A DNA stretch of 64,000 nucleotides from positions 1 through 64,000 of the forward strand of contig NZ_PXVC01000005.1 in NCBI RefSeq assembly GCF_003011125.1, written 5' to 3'. Within the stretch, counting starts at the first letter, position 1. Each line of letters starts with the position of its first letter. Shown one piece after another: positions 46,235 through 55,722 of this stretch. Under the pieces are notes generated by a model that was not told the origin of the DNA, made no database searches, and saw only the letters and a list, made by a program, of their open reading frames with translations. The translations under genes and the position numbers were made by a program. The stretch comes from Synechococcus lacustris str. Tous. GTDB lineage: Bacteria; Cyanobacteriota; Cyanobacteriia; PCC-6307; Cyanobiaceae.

Positions 46235-46795
46235 TCAGGACTCCCGACCTAGGTAACTGTCGGAACGGGTATCAATTTTGATTTTCTCACCAATGGTGAT
46301 GAAAAGGGGCACCATCACCTGGGCGCCGGTTTCCACAATCGCTGGCTTGGTGCCACCGGTGGCGGTGTCGCCCTTAACGCCAGGGTCGGTTTGGGTTACT
46401 TCAAGCACCACCGAATTTGGCAGTTCCACCTCGATCGGCTTGCCATTCCAAGCCACCACACTCACCTCCATGCCTTCTTTCAGGTATTTCTTGCCATCAC
46501 CGATTTGCTTTGCGGTGAGGCGGGTTTCCTCAAAACTGGCCATGTCCATAAACACATATTCCTCAGCCTCCATGTAGGTGTGCTGAAGGGTGGATTTTTC
46601 CAACAGGGCGGAGGCAACCATCTCGCCGGCCCTGAAGGTTTTTTCCACCACGCTGCCGCTTTGGGCTGATTTCAGTTTCGTGCGCACAAAGGCAGAACCC
46701 TTGCCCGGCTTCACGTGGAGGAACTCCACCACGCGCCATACCTGACCATCAAGCTCGATTGTGGTGCCGGTGCGGAAGTCGTTGCTAGAGATCAT
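46235..46795 (-). CDS. efp: Elongation factor P
   Basis: Relieves ribosome stalling at proline runs. ATG at 46795 gives a normal 186 residues and the start [10 protein letters not shown]; longer frames add no family sequence. Three beta-barrel domains: KOW-like N-terminal, OB and C-terminal OB. The modification-loop residue is K32 in PGKGSAFVR. Upstream of accB by 5 bases. Divergent from the cyclophilin gene with about 79 bases between starts. Confidence 0.97.
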   Translation of the reverse strand: MISSNDFRTGTTIELDGQVWRVVEFLHVKPGKGSAFVRTKLKSAQSGSVVEKTFRAGEMVASALLEKSTLQHTYMEAEEYVFMDMASFEETRLTAKQIGDGKKYLKEGMEVSVVAWNGKPIEVELPNSVVLEVTQTDPGVKGDTATGGTKPAIVETGAQVMVPLFITIGEKIKIDTRSDSYLGRES

Positions 46796-46874
46796 TCCGG
46801 CAGAAAGGATTGAGGCGGATTGTACGGTGGTCTGCGCTACCGAAGCAGCGGCCGTGCCCAGCACCATTTATTCA

Positions 46875-47930
46875 ATGCTGTTGGCCCTCGCCTTGGCCTT
46901 GGGGTTCAGCATCTCAAATCCTGGGGAGGTTTTGGCTGCCCTGCCCCCCGGCAACGCAATAACCGACCCTGCGGCGATCCTGAGGGATTCCCTGCCGGTA
47001 CAGCAACCCGACCTGCGGGAATTGCAACATCGCCTCGAAGGCACCAGCAACGACCTGCGGGCCCGCCGCTGGAGCAGCATCCAACAGGCCTGCGAACGCT
47101 CCTCAAAACTGCTCAATCAAAGGCAGGGGCGCATCATTGGCGATCTGCCACCCCAGCAGCAGGAAACGGCAAAGCAAGAAATAGAAAATTTGCAACAAAA
47201 CCTAATCAACCTATGCAGCAGCAGCGAAAGCCAAAACCGTGATGAATTCCTCGAGCAAAGGCGAGAGGTGCTAGCGGCGGTGGGCCGTTTAGAAGAGCTT
47301 GCCATTGAAAGTTTTCCCTATGAAATCCCTGAGGAGTTCAACAACCTGCCGCGACTGCTGGGCCGGGCAAGCGTGGAAATTCGCACCAATAAAGGCAACC
47401 TCACCGCCGTGGTTGATGGCTACAACGCCCCCCTAACCGCAGGCGCATTTGTGGATTTAGTGCAGCGCGGCTTCTACAACAACCTGCCCTTCAACCGCGC
47501 TGAAGATTTCTACGTTCTGCAAACCGGTGACCCCGTAGGAGCTGCCACGGGCTACATCCCCGATGGCAGCAAGGGCGAACGCCAGGTGCCATTGGAAATC
47601 ATGGTGCCGGGCGAAAAGCAACCGCAATACAACAAAACATTTGAGGATCTGGGTTTATTTAAAACCACCCCAGTACTACCTTTTGCCACCCTCGGCACCA
47701 TGGGTTGGGCCCATTCAGACGAAGCCCTAGGCGATGGATCCTCACAATTTTTCTTTTTTCTCTACGAAGCTGAATTAACACCTGCTGGCTTGAATTTGGT
47801 GGATGGTCGCTACGCCGTGTTCGGCTATGTGGTGGATGGATTTGATGTGTTGGAAAATCTTGGCGTAGACGACAAAATTGAAACAATCACCCTGCTTAGT
47901 GGAGCTGAAAATCTGCAAGCCCATGGCTGA
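46875..47930 (+). CDS. Peptidyl-prolyl isomerase of the CYP38/TLP38 type
   Basis: 351 residues from ATG 46875. An N-terminal signal-like helix (~1-22) indicates export to lumen or periplasm. An alpha-helical N-domain (~35-160) precedes a cyclophilin-type domain (RASVEIRTNKGNL to the end), including FVDLVQRGFYNN, and SSQFFFFLYEAELTPAG. The arrangement matches plant CYP38, which helps photosystem II assembly; that role here is inference. Its stop overlaps the thiL start by 8 bases. Confidence 0.85.
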   Translation: MLLALALALGFSISNPGEVLAALPPGNAITDPAAILRDSLPVQQPDLRELQHRLEGTSNDLRARRWSSIQQACERSSKLLNQRQGRIIGDLPPQQQETAKQEIENLQQNLINLCSSSESQNRDEFLEQRREVLAAVGRLEELAIESFPYEIPEEFNNLPRLLGRASVEIRTNKGNLTAVVDGYNAPLTAGAFVDLVQRGFYNNLPFNRAEDFYVLQTGDPVGAATGYIPDGSKGERQVPLEIMVPGEKQPQYNKTFEDLGLFKTTPVLPFATLGTMGWAHSDEALGDGSSQFFFFLYEAELTPAGLNLVDGRYAVFGYVVDGFDVLENLGVDDKIETITLLSGAENLQAHG

Positions 47931-48885
47931 ATTAGCTGAGCTTGGCGAAGCAGAACTAATCGCCAAGCTCAGTTGTTTTGCTGCAGCGGGTCAATTTGAT
48001 GATGATGCGGCCCTTCTGGCGCCTGATCAACAGCTGCAGCGGGTAATTAGCACCGATGCCATGGTGGAAGGGGTTCATTTTTCAGCTAACACCACCCCAG
48101 CTTTCAGTGTTGGTTGGCGTGCTGCCGCTGCGAATCTCTCTGATTTAGCTGCGATGGGCTGCCTTGAGGCCGAGGGAATAACCGTTGCCCTCGCTGCCCC
48201 TGGCCACACACCCCTGGCCTGGGTTGAGGCGGTTTATGGGGGCCTCTCAGCATTGCTAAAACGCCATAACTGCCAGCTATTGGGTGGTGATTGCAGCAGC
48301 GCACCGGTGGTGATGCTTGCTATCACTGCCATCGGCAAGGTGGCTGCCGATCGCTTGATTCGGCGCGGGGCCGGCAGGGCTGGTGATCGCTTGGTGGTTA
48401 GTGGACCCCATGGCCTGAGTGGCCTAGGGCTACAGCTGCTGCAAAACCCCAACGATCCAGCCACAAGCCATCTAAGTGAAAGCCTGAAACAAGCAGCGAT
48501 CAAGGCCCATCAACAACCAATACCCCGCTTTGATGCGGTGGCGGCTTTGCATCAGAGCCAGCCGGCAGCATGCCCCTGGCGGGTGGCAGGCACCGATAGC
48601 AGCGATGGCCTACGCCGCAGCCTGGAATTGCTGGGCAACGCCTGCGGCCACCAACCAATGCTGGATCTGAACATGGGCCCATTGGAACCCTGGTGCCTTG
48701 ATGGTGGTGAGGATTTTGAGTTGGTTTTAGCCCTTGATCCCCTTTGGGCAGATAACTTTGTTGCCCAGCTGCCTGGGGCCCAATGCATTGGTTGGCTTGG
48801 GGATAAGCCCGGGCCACCCTGTTGGTTAAGCAATAAAAAACCCCTACCGGTGGGCAGGGGTTATGAACATTTCAAAGGCAATTAG
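47923..48885 (+). CDS. thiL: Thiamine-monophosphate kinase
   Basis: Phosphorylates thiamine monophosphate to the diphosphate cofactor. It belongs to the PurM/ThiL superfamily, with GQFDDDAALL, STDAMVEGVHF, NLSDLAAMG, LLGGDCSSA and GTDSSDGLRR as typical metal- and ATP-binding blocks. ATG at 47923 (an upstream frame extension lies inside the cyclophilin gene). 320 residues. The 3' end contains a minus-strand terminator for the convergent gap2 gene. Confidence 0.93.
   Translation: MAELAELGEAELIAKLSCFAAAGQFDDDAALLAPDQQLQRVISTDAMVEGVHFSANTTPAFSVGWRAAAANLSDLAAMGCLEAEGITVALAAPGHTPLAWVEAVYGGLSALLKRHNCQLLGGDCSSAPVVMLAITAIGKVAADRLIRRGAGRAGDRLVVSGPHGLSGLGLQLLQNPNDPATSHLSESLKQAAIKAHQQPIPRFDAVAALHQSQPAACPWRVAGTDSSDGLRRSLELLGNACGHQPMLDLNMGPLEPWCLDGGEDFELVLALDPLWADNFVAQLPGAQCIGWLGDKPGPPCWLSNKKPLPVGRGYEHFKGN
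48835..48862 (-). terminator. Intrinsic terminator of gap2, inside the thiL 3' end
   Basis: The repeat aacccct (48839-48845) pairs with aggggtt (48856-48862) around a ten-base loop. Read on the minus strand the hairpin is followed by six T (complement of 48835-48840), a classic intrinsic terminator placed about 25 bases past the gap2 stop. It lies within the coding end of thiL, so the same bases encode protein and terminate the convergent transcript. Confidence 0.65.
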
Positions 48886-48886
48886 T

Positions 48887-49909
48887 TCAGGCCCAGTTGC
48901 GTGCCACCACTTCAGCTAGATCAACCACCCGCTGGCTGTAACCCCATTCGTTGTCGTACCAGGAAATAACTTTCACCATGTTGTCGCCCATCACCAGGGT
49001 GAGCTCTGAATCAACGATGGTTGATTCATCGGTGCCGGCATGGTCGGAGGAAACAAGCGGCAGGTCGGAATATTTAATGATCCCTTTCATCGAACCCTCA
49101 GAGGCGGCCTTAAGGGCAGCATTCACTTCGTCTTTATTGGTGGCGCGCGCCACTTCAAGCACCATGTCCACCACCGACACATTTGGGGTGGGTACCCGCA
49201 TGGCAATGCCGCTCAATTTGCCCTTCATGGGTGGGTAAACCAAGGCAACGGCGCTTGCAGCACCAGTGGAGGTGGGAACGATGTTGATGGCGGCTGCCCG
49301 GGCCCGGCGCAGGTCGCGGTGGGAGGCATCCAGGATGCGTTGGTCGCCTGTGTAGCTGTGGGTGGTGGTCATCGTGCCCTTCACGATGCCGAAGGTTTGA
49401 TCGAGCACCTTCACCAATGGCGCCATGCAATTGGTGGTGCAGCTGGCATTGCTGATGATGTCGAAATCTTCATGGCGATATTGATCAGCGTTTACTCCCA
49501 CCACAAAAGTACCCACCCCTTCACCTTTGCCAGGGGCTGTGATCAATACTTTTTTGGCACCGGCCTGAATGTGCTTACCAGCTCCTGCTTTATCAACAAA
49601 AACACCCGTGGCTTCAATAACTAAATCAACTTCCCATTCCTTCCAAGGCAGGTTGAGGGGGTTGCGATCTGAAAAGCATTTGATCGGCCTGCCATTCACC
49701 GTGATGGTGTCGTCGGTGTAGCCCACTTCAGTGTCGCGAATCCTGCCCAGCATTGAGTCGTAGGTGAGCAGGTGGGCATTGGTTTTGGGATCGGAAGTGT
49801 CGTTTAAACCAACAACTTCGATGCCCGTGTTGGCACCGCGGCTCAGCCAGCAGCGCATGAAATTGCGCCCGATACGGCCGAATCCGTTAATGGCAACACG
49901 AAGGGTCAT
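48887..49909 (-). CDS. gap2: Glyceraldehyde-3-phosphate dehydrogenase (Gap2 type)
   Basis: Calvin-cycle type GAPDH using NADP or NAD. NAD-binding motif [10 protein letters not shown] is at 8-17, the catalytic cysteine is C157 in SNASCTTNC, and [13 protein letters not shown] plus [11 protein letters not shown] are diagnostic. 340 residues, ATG start. A single-gene transcript is likely: convergent thiL ends 1 base away, and an intrinsic terminator lies just downstream. Upstream, the 136 bases to murC contain an A/T-rich stretch with a possible -10 element (TATGAT on the minus strand at 49955-49960). Confidence 0.96.
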   Translation of the reverse strand: MTLRVAINGFGRIGRNFMRCWLSRGANTGIEVVGLNDTSDPKTNAHLLTYDSMLGRIRDTEVGYTDDTITVNGRPIKCFSDRNPLNLPWKEWEVDLVIEATGVFVDKAGAGKHIQAGAKKVLITAPGKGEGVGTFVVGVNADQYRHEDFDIISNASCTTNCMAPLVKVLDQTFGIVKGTMTTTHSYTGDQRILDASHRDLRRARAAAINIVPTSTGAASAVALVYPPMKGKLSGIAMRVPTPNVSVVDMVLEVARATNKDEVNAALKAASEGSMKGIIKYSDLPLVSSDHAGTDESTIVDSELTLVMGDNMVKVISWYDNEWGYSQRVVDLAEVVARNWA

Positions 49910-50045
49910 GGCAGCTCAGAGGGAATCCCAGTAAAAAAGGGAATTTGGCTGCGAATCATACAGACCCAAACGTGTTTTGAAACTAGTCAAAGTTTTTTGC
50001 CATTCCACCCAGAGGGTTTAAGTTCTGCTCACCCTTTCCTCAGCA

Positions 50046-51482
50046 TTGAGCAGCCAACTCTCCCTCCCCCCTGAGCGCCCTGTGCACTTCATTGGTGTTG
50101 GGGGCATTGGCATGTCTGCCCTTGCTGGGATCCTGGCCGACCGCGGCTATGCCGTAAGCGGTTCAGATCCGCGTCAATCGGATTTATCCCAGGGGTTGCG
50201 CAAACGGGGTGCCCGCATTTTTAGGGATCAAAACAAGGCCACGGTTGATGCAATCCGCAGTGGTGTTTCCTGCTCACCATTGGTGGTAATCAGCAGCGCG
50301 ATTCCAGCTAACAATCCAGAGTTGCTTGCCGCAAAAGCCGCGGGGCTTGAAATATGCCACCGGGCCGCCCTTCTCGCTTGGTTAATCGCTGAGCAACGCA
50401 GCATTGCCGTTGCCGGCAGCCATGGCAAAACCACCACCAGCAGCCTGATCGCCAGTTTGCTAAGCGCCGTGGGCATGGACCCCACAGCAATCATCGGTGG
50501 TGTGGTGCCAGCTTTTGGTAGCAATGCCCGCACCGGTGCCAGCAATCTGTTGGTGGCAGAAGCCGATGAATCCGATGGCTCCCTGGTGCAATTTCACCCT
50601 GCCCTTGGCGTAATCACAAATCTGGAGCTTGATCACACCGATTTTTATCCAAACCTCGAAGCATTGGTGCAAACCATGCAGCGCTTTGCTGGCAATTGCA
50701 GCGAAGTGCTCGCAAATGCCGATTGCCCAGTGCTTCAAGAGCACATCAAAGCCCACCACCGCTGGAGCCTGGCTGAAGAAGGCCCTGGCCAAGAAGCCTA
50801 TTTCCGGGCCATACCCCTCAGCATGGCGGGGGACGGCAGCAGGGCGGATTACCTCGAAAACGGCCATCGCTTGGGGGAGCTCAGCCTTCCCTTAGCCGGT
50901 CGCCACAACCTCAGCAATGCCCTCGCGGCCATCAGTGCCTGCAGGCTGATGGGAGCCCCCTTCCACGACCTGCAACAGGCCTTAACCGGCTTGGTGCCCC
51001 CTGGCCGTCGCTTCGATCTGCGGGGCGAGTGGCAGGGCCGTTTAGTGGTAGACGACTACGCCCACCACCCCAGTGAGGTGGCCGCCACCCTGAGCATGGC
51101 CCAATTGATGGTTAGCTCCGGGCGCAGCACCCTGCCGTGGGTGCCCAAACGGGTGGTGGCCGTATTCCAGCCCCATCGCTACACGCGCACAGCGGAATTT
51201 CTCAACCGTTTTGCCGAAGCCCTAACCACCGCGCCCAAAACCCTGCTGGCGCCCCTCTACGGCGCCGGTGAATCCCCCCTCCCTGGCATCAGCAGCGCTG
51301 CCCTAGCGAAAGCGATGCAAAATCTGGGCGCTGATGTGAATGCCTATGGCTGCCTTGATGAACTGGCAAGCGCCCTTGAAACTGAAACAAGTCCCGGGGA
51401 TTTAGTGCTGGTGATGGGAGCAGGTGATGTGAATCAAATCTGGGGGCGTTTGCAAAACCAAACCCTGGCCGCGGCCGCTTAA
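50046..51482 (+). CDS. murC: UDP-N-acetylmuramate-L-alanine ligase
   Basis: Adds the first amino acid of the peptidoglycan stem peptide. UDP-binding GVGGIGMS is at 17-24 and the ATP loop GSHGKTT at 124-130. VVDDYAHHPSEV and FQPHRYTRT follow in the C-terminal domain. 478 residues, TTG start. MurB follows three bases after its stop, an expected operon for consecutive precursor steps. Confidence 0.96.
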   Translation: MSSQLSLPPERPVHFIGVGGIGMSALAGILADRGYAVSGSDPRQSDLSQGLRKRGARIFRDQNKATVDAIRSGVSCSPLVVISSAIPANNPELLAAKAAGLEICHRAALLAWLIAEQRSIAVAGSHGKTTTSSLIASLLSAVGMDPTAIIGGVVPAFGSNARTGASNLLVAEADESDGSLVQFHPALGVITNLELDHTDFYPNLEALVQTMQRFAGNCSEVLANADCPVLQEHIKAHHRWSLAEEGPGQEAYFRAIPLSMAGDGSRADYLENGHRLGELSLPLAGRHNLSNALAAISACRLMGAPFHDLQQALTGLVPPGRRFDLRGEWQGRLVVDDYAHHPSEVAATLSMAQLMVSSGRSTLPWVPKRVVAVFQPHRYTRTAEFLNRFAEALTTAPKTLLAPLYGAGESPLPGISSAALAKAMQNLGADVNAYGCLDELASALETETSPGDLVLVMGAGDVNQIWGRLQNQTLAAAA

Positions 51483-51485
51483 ACC

Positions 51486-52382
51486 GTGCTGCAGCAGTCC
51501 ATACCCCTAGGGGGCTACACAACATGGAAAGTGGGGGGCCCAGCTGAATATCTAGCCGAACCGGATTCACTAACAGCCCTGCTGGAAATATTGGCAGCCC
51601 ATAAACAAACAGGCAGGCCACTACAAATTATTGGGGCCGGTTCCAATTTATTAATTAGCGACCAGGGTTTGCCTGGCTTAGTGATTTGCACCCGGCGGCT
51701 TCAGGGGGCCCAACTAGATGGCAGCAGTGGGCTGGTGGAGGCCCTGGCGGGGGAACCATTGCCCACCCTGGCCCGCCGCGCCGCCAAGGCAGGCCTGAGC
51801 GGTTTGGAATGGTCGGTGGGGATTCCAGGCACCGTTGGTGGCGCAGTTGTTATGAATGCCGGCGCCCAAGGGGGCTGCCTGGCCGAACGCTTAATCGATG
51901 CCACCGTGATTGATCCCCATGGCGGCGAAGCATTTGTTTTAAGCAATCAAGAGATGGATTACAGCTATCGCCATAGCCGCCTCCAAACTGAAAAGTTAGT
52001 GGTGCTTTCAGCCCGATTTCAGTTAACTCCGGGTCAAAACCCCAGCCTGCTGAGCGCTCAAACCAGTGCAAATCTGCAAAGCCGCACCAGCAGCCAGCCA
52101 TACCACCTGCCAAGTTGCGGCAGTGTATTTCGTAATCCTGAACCACAAAAAGCTGGCCGCTTGATCGAAGCCCTAAACCTGAAGGGATATCGCATTGGCG
52201 CTGCTGAGGTATCGGAAATCCATGCAAATTTCATTGTTAATAACGGAGGCGCTAAGGCCGCCGATATCCAGGCGCTGATTAGCCATGTGCAAACTGTTGT
52301 GCATAAATCCCATGGCTTCTGGCTGCATCCAGAAGTGATTCGTTTAGGGGTGTTTAGTGAAAGCCTGCAGGCGGCGGCTTAA
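51486..52382 (+). CDS. murB: UDP-N-acetylenolpyruvoylglucosamine reductase
   Basis: FAD enzyme that reduces the enolpyruvyl ether to form UDP-MurNAc. The FAD-binding stretch includes [14 protein letters not shown] and [28 protein letters not shown] holds the catalytic serine region and [11 protein letters not shown] the C-terminal acid. 298 residues, GTG start. It acts one step before MurC in the pathway and is encoded directly after it. A YbaB-family gene follows after about 26 bases. Confidence 0.95.
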   Translation: MLQQSIPLGGYTTWKVGGPAEYLAEPDSLTALLEILAAHKQTGRPLQIIGAGSNLLISDQGLPGLVICTRRLQGAQLDGSSGLVEALAGEPLPTLARRAAKAGLSGLEWSVGIPGTVGGAVVMNAGAQGGCLAERLIDATVIDPHGGEAFVLSNQEMDYSYRHSRLQTEKLVVLSARFQLTPGQNPSLLSAQTSANLQSRTSSQPYHLPSCGSVFRNPEPQKAGRLIEALNLKGYRIGAAEVSEIHANFIVNNGGAKAADIQALISHVQTVVHKSHGFWLHPEVIRLGVFSESLQAAA

Positions 52383-52408
52383 CCTGATTTCACTTGTTCA
52401 AAGGGGCC

Positions 52409-52750
52409 ATGGCCGGTTTCGGACTACCCAACTTCGGTCAACTAACCGAAGCCTTCAAGAAAGCGCAGCAGATTCAGCAAGATGCCCAAAAGCTCCAGGA
52501 AGAACTGGATGCCATGGAAATTGAAGGCACCAGTGTTAATGGCCTTGCCAGCATCTGGTTATCGGGCAACCAGCAGCCTTTGCGGGTGCAGTTAGCAGCC
52601 GAATTGCTCACAGAAGGTAAGGAAGCAACGGAAGCGGCCACCCTGGAAGCTTTGCAAAATGCCTACGCCCAATCCAGCGCCACCATGAAGGGAAAAATGG
52701 AGGAGCTCACTGGCGGTTTAAACCTCAATCTGCCTGGGTTTAACGGTTGA
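52409..52750 (+). CDS. YbaB/EbfC-family nucleoid-associated protein
   Basis: 113 residues from ATG 52409; TTG 52394 would add five. Small DNA-binding protein family with long helices at both ends. [22 protein letters not shown] is the typical amphipathic opening. The stop abuts the stop of the convergent rsgA gene with no spacer. Confidence 0.88.
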   Translation: MAGFGLPNFGQLTEAFKKAQQIQQDAQKLQEELDAMEIEGTSVNGLASIWLSGNQQPLRVQLAAELLTEGKEATEAATLEALQNAYAQSSATMKGKMEELTGGLNLNLPGFNG

Positions 52751-53626
52751 TCACAGCTGATCCTGCATCAGGCTTTGATACAACCCATAACGCTCCCAGC
52801 TGCGCTCAAGCCCACAGCCCGGTTCCTGTAGGTGGCGGCAATCATTAAAACGACAGCGCCTACCAGCCCTGAGCTGCTGGCGAATTTCAGGAAATAAAGA
52901 AGCAAATTCCCCTGGATTAGGGGGCAATTCAGGTCGATTAAAACCCGGAGTATCAGCGAGCAAAGCGTTTGGCGCTAGCGGAAAGAGTTCCACATGGCGG
53001 GTGGTATGGCGGCCCCGTTGCAACTTTCCAGAAACTGCAGCGGTTCGCAGTTGCAAATCGGGCAGCAAAGCATTCAGCAAGCTGGTTTTACCCACACCAC
53101 TGGGGCCGCAGAGCACTGAGATGCCAGGGCATAACCGCAAACGCAAGCCCTCGAGGGCCTGAACGTTGCCATGGGCGATGCTGTGGGGTTCATAACCCCA
53201 ACTGCGCAGGCGCTCAAGCCATTCCAAACACTGCTCGCTGCTAACTAAATCGGCCTTGCTGAGCACAGGCAGCACCTCAAGGCCAGTGGCTTCAGCGCTG
53301 AGCAAAAATCTGCTGAGCCCTTGGGCATCAAGGCTGGGTTGGGCCAAAGCCACCACCACCACCACCCGATCTGCGTTGGCAAGGGCTGGCCGCTGCAGGC
53401 TGCTGCTGCGGGGCTCAAGGGCGGCAATGGCGGCGCGGCCGTCAAGCCAATCAACACCATCAAGGCCCACCCAATCGCCCACCATTACCTGTTCGCCTTG
53501 GTGAGCAAGGCGCGAACGACGGGTGCAAAGCAATATTTGTTGGCCGGCTGGGCCGGGTTGTTGCAATTTAACTCTGCAAAAATTTGCCTCTAGGGCCATC
53601 ACCTGAGCCCGCAGCAATTCAGCCAC
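52751..53626 (-). CDS. rsgA: Small ribosomal subunit biogenesis GTPase RsgA
   Basis: GTPase of late 30S maturation with the circularly permuted order G4-G1-G3: the G4-type LSKAD at 122-126 comes before the loop GPSGVGKT (174-181), then DTPGF (225-229). The N-terminal OB domain (~1-75) binds RNA. The zinc ligands C258, C263, H265 and C271 are in the C-terminal module. 291 residues, GTG start. It overlaps the upstream TusA-like gene by 8 bases. Confidence 0.93.
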   Translation of the reverse strand: MAELLRAQVMALEANFCRVKLQQPGPAGQQILLCTRRSRLAHQGEQVMVGDWVGLDGVDWLDGRAAIAALEPRSSSLQRPALANADRVVVVVALAQPSLDAQGLSRFLLSAEATGLEVLPVLSKADLVSSEQCLEWLERLRSWGYEPHSIAHGNVQALEGLRLRLCPGISVLCGPSGVGKTSLLNALLPDLQLRTAAVSGKLQRGRHTTRHVELFPLAPNALLADTPGFNRPELPPNPGEFASLFPEIRQQLRAGRRCRFNDCRHLQEPGCGLERSWERYGLYQSLMQDQL

Positions 53627-53837
53627 GGATGATCTTTAACTGCACCGAACCATCGATTTGAGGTATGCGTTCTAACTGCTTTACCTGATCTGAACCCTGC
53701 AGGGATTCCACCACCAGGCGATCCGGTTCACCAGCATCAAGCCACACCTGCAGGGTGCTGCCCGGCGCTAATGCTTCAAGGGCAAGGCGGGTGCGGATAA
53801 AATTTAAGGGGCAGGGTGTGCCACGCAAATCAAGCAC
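53619..53837 (-). CDS. TusA/SirA-like sulfurtransferase-family protein
   Basis: 72 residues, GTG start. The TusA nucleophile motif is present as TPCPLNFIRTRL with Cys9; the usual second proline of CPxP is asparagine, a variant I regard as common in cyanobacteria. The fold is a two-layer alpha/beta sandwich. It may move sulfur for tRNA or cofactor thiolation, but partners are not visible. Overlaps rsgA by 8 bases; dnaJ lies 42 bases upstream on the same strand. Confidence 0.85.
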   Translation of the reverse strand: MLDLRGTPCPLNFIRTRLALEALAPGSTLQVWLDAGEPDRLVVESLQGSDQVKQLERIPQIDGSVQLKIIRG

Positions 53838-53879
53838 GGTGATGGCAAAGTTTGAAATTAATTATCATTGAAATAAATG

Positions 53880-54983
53880 TCATTGGAATAAACCGCCAAA
53901 TAAACCTTTCCCCTTGGGATGGCTTCTAGCGATAGTGGTTAACTCTTCCAATAGTTCCCGCTCTTTTGCTTCTAACTTTTGCGGCACCACTACTTTTATG
54001 GTGAACATGTGATTACCGCGGGCCACGGGATTACCCAGGCGGGGCACACCGCGATCTTTAAGGGTGAGCACCGTTCCGGGTTGGGTGCCGGGGGGTATTT
54101 GAAATTCTTCTGGCCCATCAACGGTTTCCACCTGCAGGCGATCACCTAAAATCGCCTGTAGATAACTGATCGGCAATTCGGAATTTATATGAATTCCATC
54201 ACGCCGCAATTTGGCATCAGCCTGCACAAATAACACCACATAAAGATCACCGGAGGGGCCGCCCCTCATGCCGGCATTGCCCTCATTATTAACGCGTAGC
54301 CTTGTACCTGAATCAACACCAGCGGGAATATTAATTCTCAATTTCTTGCGCACCTGTTGCACCCCTTGGCCAGCGCAATCGGAACAGGGATCAGCAATCA
54401 CCTGGCCATTGCCTTCGCAGGCTGGGCATGGTGCCACTTGGGTGAAGGTGCCAAAGGGGGTGCGGGTGGCCCTACGCACCTGGCCGCTGCCCCCACAGGT
54501 GCTGCAATTAACAGGGCCACTGCCAGCCTTTGCGCCACTGCCTTTACAGGTGTTACAGGTTTCTAAATGGCGAATTTGGATTTCTTTTTCTTGGCCAAAA
54601 ACCGCCTCTTTAAAACTGATATTTAGGTCGAAACGCAGGTCGTCGCCTTGGCGAGGTCCCCGCTGCCGTTGGCCTTGGCCGGCGGCACCACCAAAACCAC
54701 TAAAAAAGGTTTCAAATAAATCAGCAAAACCGCCCATGTCGCCCATGTCGGGAGCGCCGGCAGCACCTGATACACCGGCTTCACCGAATTGGTCGTAGCG
54801 GGCCCTGGTTTTGGGATCACCCAACACCTCATAGGCACGGCCCACCTCCTTGAACTTATCTTCAGCTCCGGGATCTTTATTTACATCAGGGTGATACTGA
54901 CGGGCCAAACGCCTGTAGGCGCGTTTTAAGCTTTCAGCATCAGCATCCCTGGGAACTCCGAGGAGCTCGTAATAATCAGCCAT
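53880..54983 (-). CDS. dnaJ: Chaperone DnaJ (type I)
   Basis: Hsp40 co-chaperone of DnaK. J domain residues 1-70 contain HPD at 31-33. A Gly/Phe-rich linker comes next, then four zinc repeats: [24 protein letters not shown] and [10 protein letters not shown]-terminal substrate-binding domain follows. 367 residues. The ATG overlaps the grpE stop by one base, so translation is coupled. Confidence 0.96.
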   Translation of the reverse strand: MADYYELLGVPRDADAESLKRAYRRLARQYHPDVNKDPGAEDKFKEVGRAYEVLGDPKTRARYDQFGEAGVSGAAGAPDMGDMGGFADLFETFFSGFGGAAGQGQRQRGPRQGDDLRFDLNISFKEAVFGQEKEIQIRHLETCNTCKGSGAKAGSGPVNCSTCGGSGQVRRATRTPFGTFTQVAPCPACEGNGQVIADPCSDCAGQGVQQVRKKLRINIPAGVDSGTRLRVNNEGNAGMRGGPSGDLYVVLFVQADAKLRRDGIHINSELPISYLQAILGDRLQVETVDGPEEFQIPPGTQPGTVLTLKDRGVPRLGNPVARGNHMFTIKVVVPQKLEAKERELLEELTTIARSHPKGKGLFGGLFQ

Positions 54984-55636
54984 CAGTTACCTTCAGCCTC
55001 AACATTGGTTTCAACGGAAGTATTTTCAATTGGGTTGCCATTATTTGGGTTGCCATCAGCAGCGCCCGGACCCATCGATACCTTCACCATGGCGTGACGC
55101 AAAACGCGGCCATCAAGGTGATAACCGCGCTGTAGTTCTTCGATAACCACATCTTCAGAGTGGATTTCACTTGGTTCATGCAGAACCGCCTCGTGGAGGC
55201 TGGGATCAAAGCGTTCACCCTCCACCCGCATCGGCGATACGCCTAATTGCTTCATCACATCCACCAACTGTTTATACAAACCCTGGTAACTGCGATGTAA
55301 ACCCTGGGCCTCTTCCCCTTCGGGATTGAGCTGTTGGCGGGCCCGCTCAAAGTTGTCTACCACCGGCAGAATTTCGCTCAAGGTGCTGCAGATCAACTGC
55401 ACGCGCAGATCTTCAGAGTCCCGTTGCTGCCGTTTACGAAAGTTATCGAAATCGGCGGCAATCCGCATGTATTGCCCGCGCAGGGATTCATTTTCTTGGC
55501 GCAGGCTGGTGAGTTCAGCCGTTAGATCGGGCTCAACAGCCCCATTGTTCAGCTCCTCCACCGGTGCCGCTACTTCCTCAGGAGCTGAATTATCAAGCTC
55601 AGGGGCGGGGGATTCTTCGTTCATGGGGCGGCCCAT
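54983..55636 (-). CDS. grpE: Nucleotide exchange factor GrpE
   Basis: DnaK nucleotide-exchange factor. An acidic, probably disordered N-terminus (~1-40) precedes the long coiled coil and the [16 protein letters not shown] block, then a C-terminal beta domain ending [12 protein letters not shown]. 217 residues from ATG 55636; ATG 55624 would remove four. It is operonic with dnaJ and divergent from the pilB-like gene, with about 86 bases between starts. Confidence 0.95.
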   Translation of the reverse strand: MGRPMNEESPAPELDNSAPEEVAAPVEELNNGAVEPDLTAELTSLRQENESLRGQYMRIAADFDNFRKRQQRDSEDLRVQLICSTLSEILPVVDNFERARQQLNPEGEEAQGLHRSYQGLYKQLVDVMKQLGVSPMRVEGERFDPSLHEAVLHEPSEIHSEDVVIEELQRGYHLDGRVLRHAMVKVSMGPGAADGNPNNGNPIENTSVETNVEAEGN

Positions 55637-55722
55637 TGGAATTCATCCATGTTGCTGGGAGCCCTACCCATGAATCAAGGTCGGGAAACCCCGCCATCCT
55701 GAAACCAGTTGTTTGGTTTGCG

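Noticed and set aside
49955-49960. A firm gap2 promoter
   Set aside because: The TATGAT -10-like hexamer has no -35 hexamer at a normal 16-18 base spacing (a TTGACT lies 24 bases away), so I mention it only as a possibility.
53860-53893. Short direct repeat tcattgaaataaa / tcattggaataaa at the dnaJ end as a regulatory or insertion site
   Set aside because: Only two imperfect copies, partly in coding sequence, with no flanking duplicated site or palindrome; chance in A/T-rich sequence is more likely.
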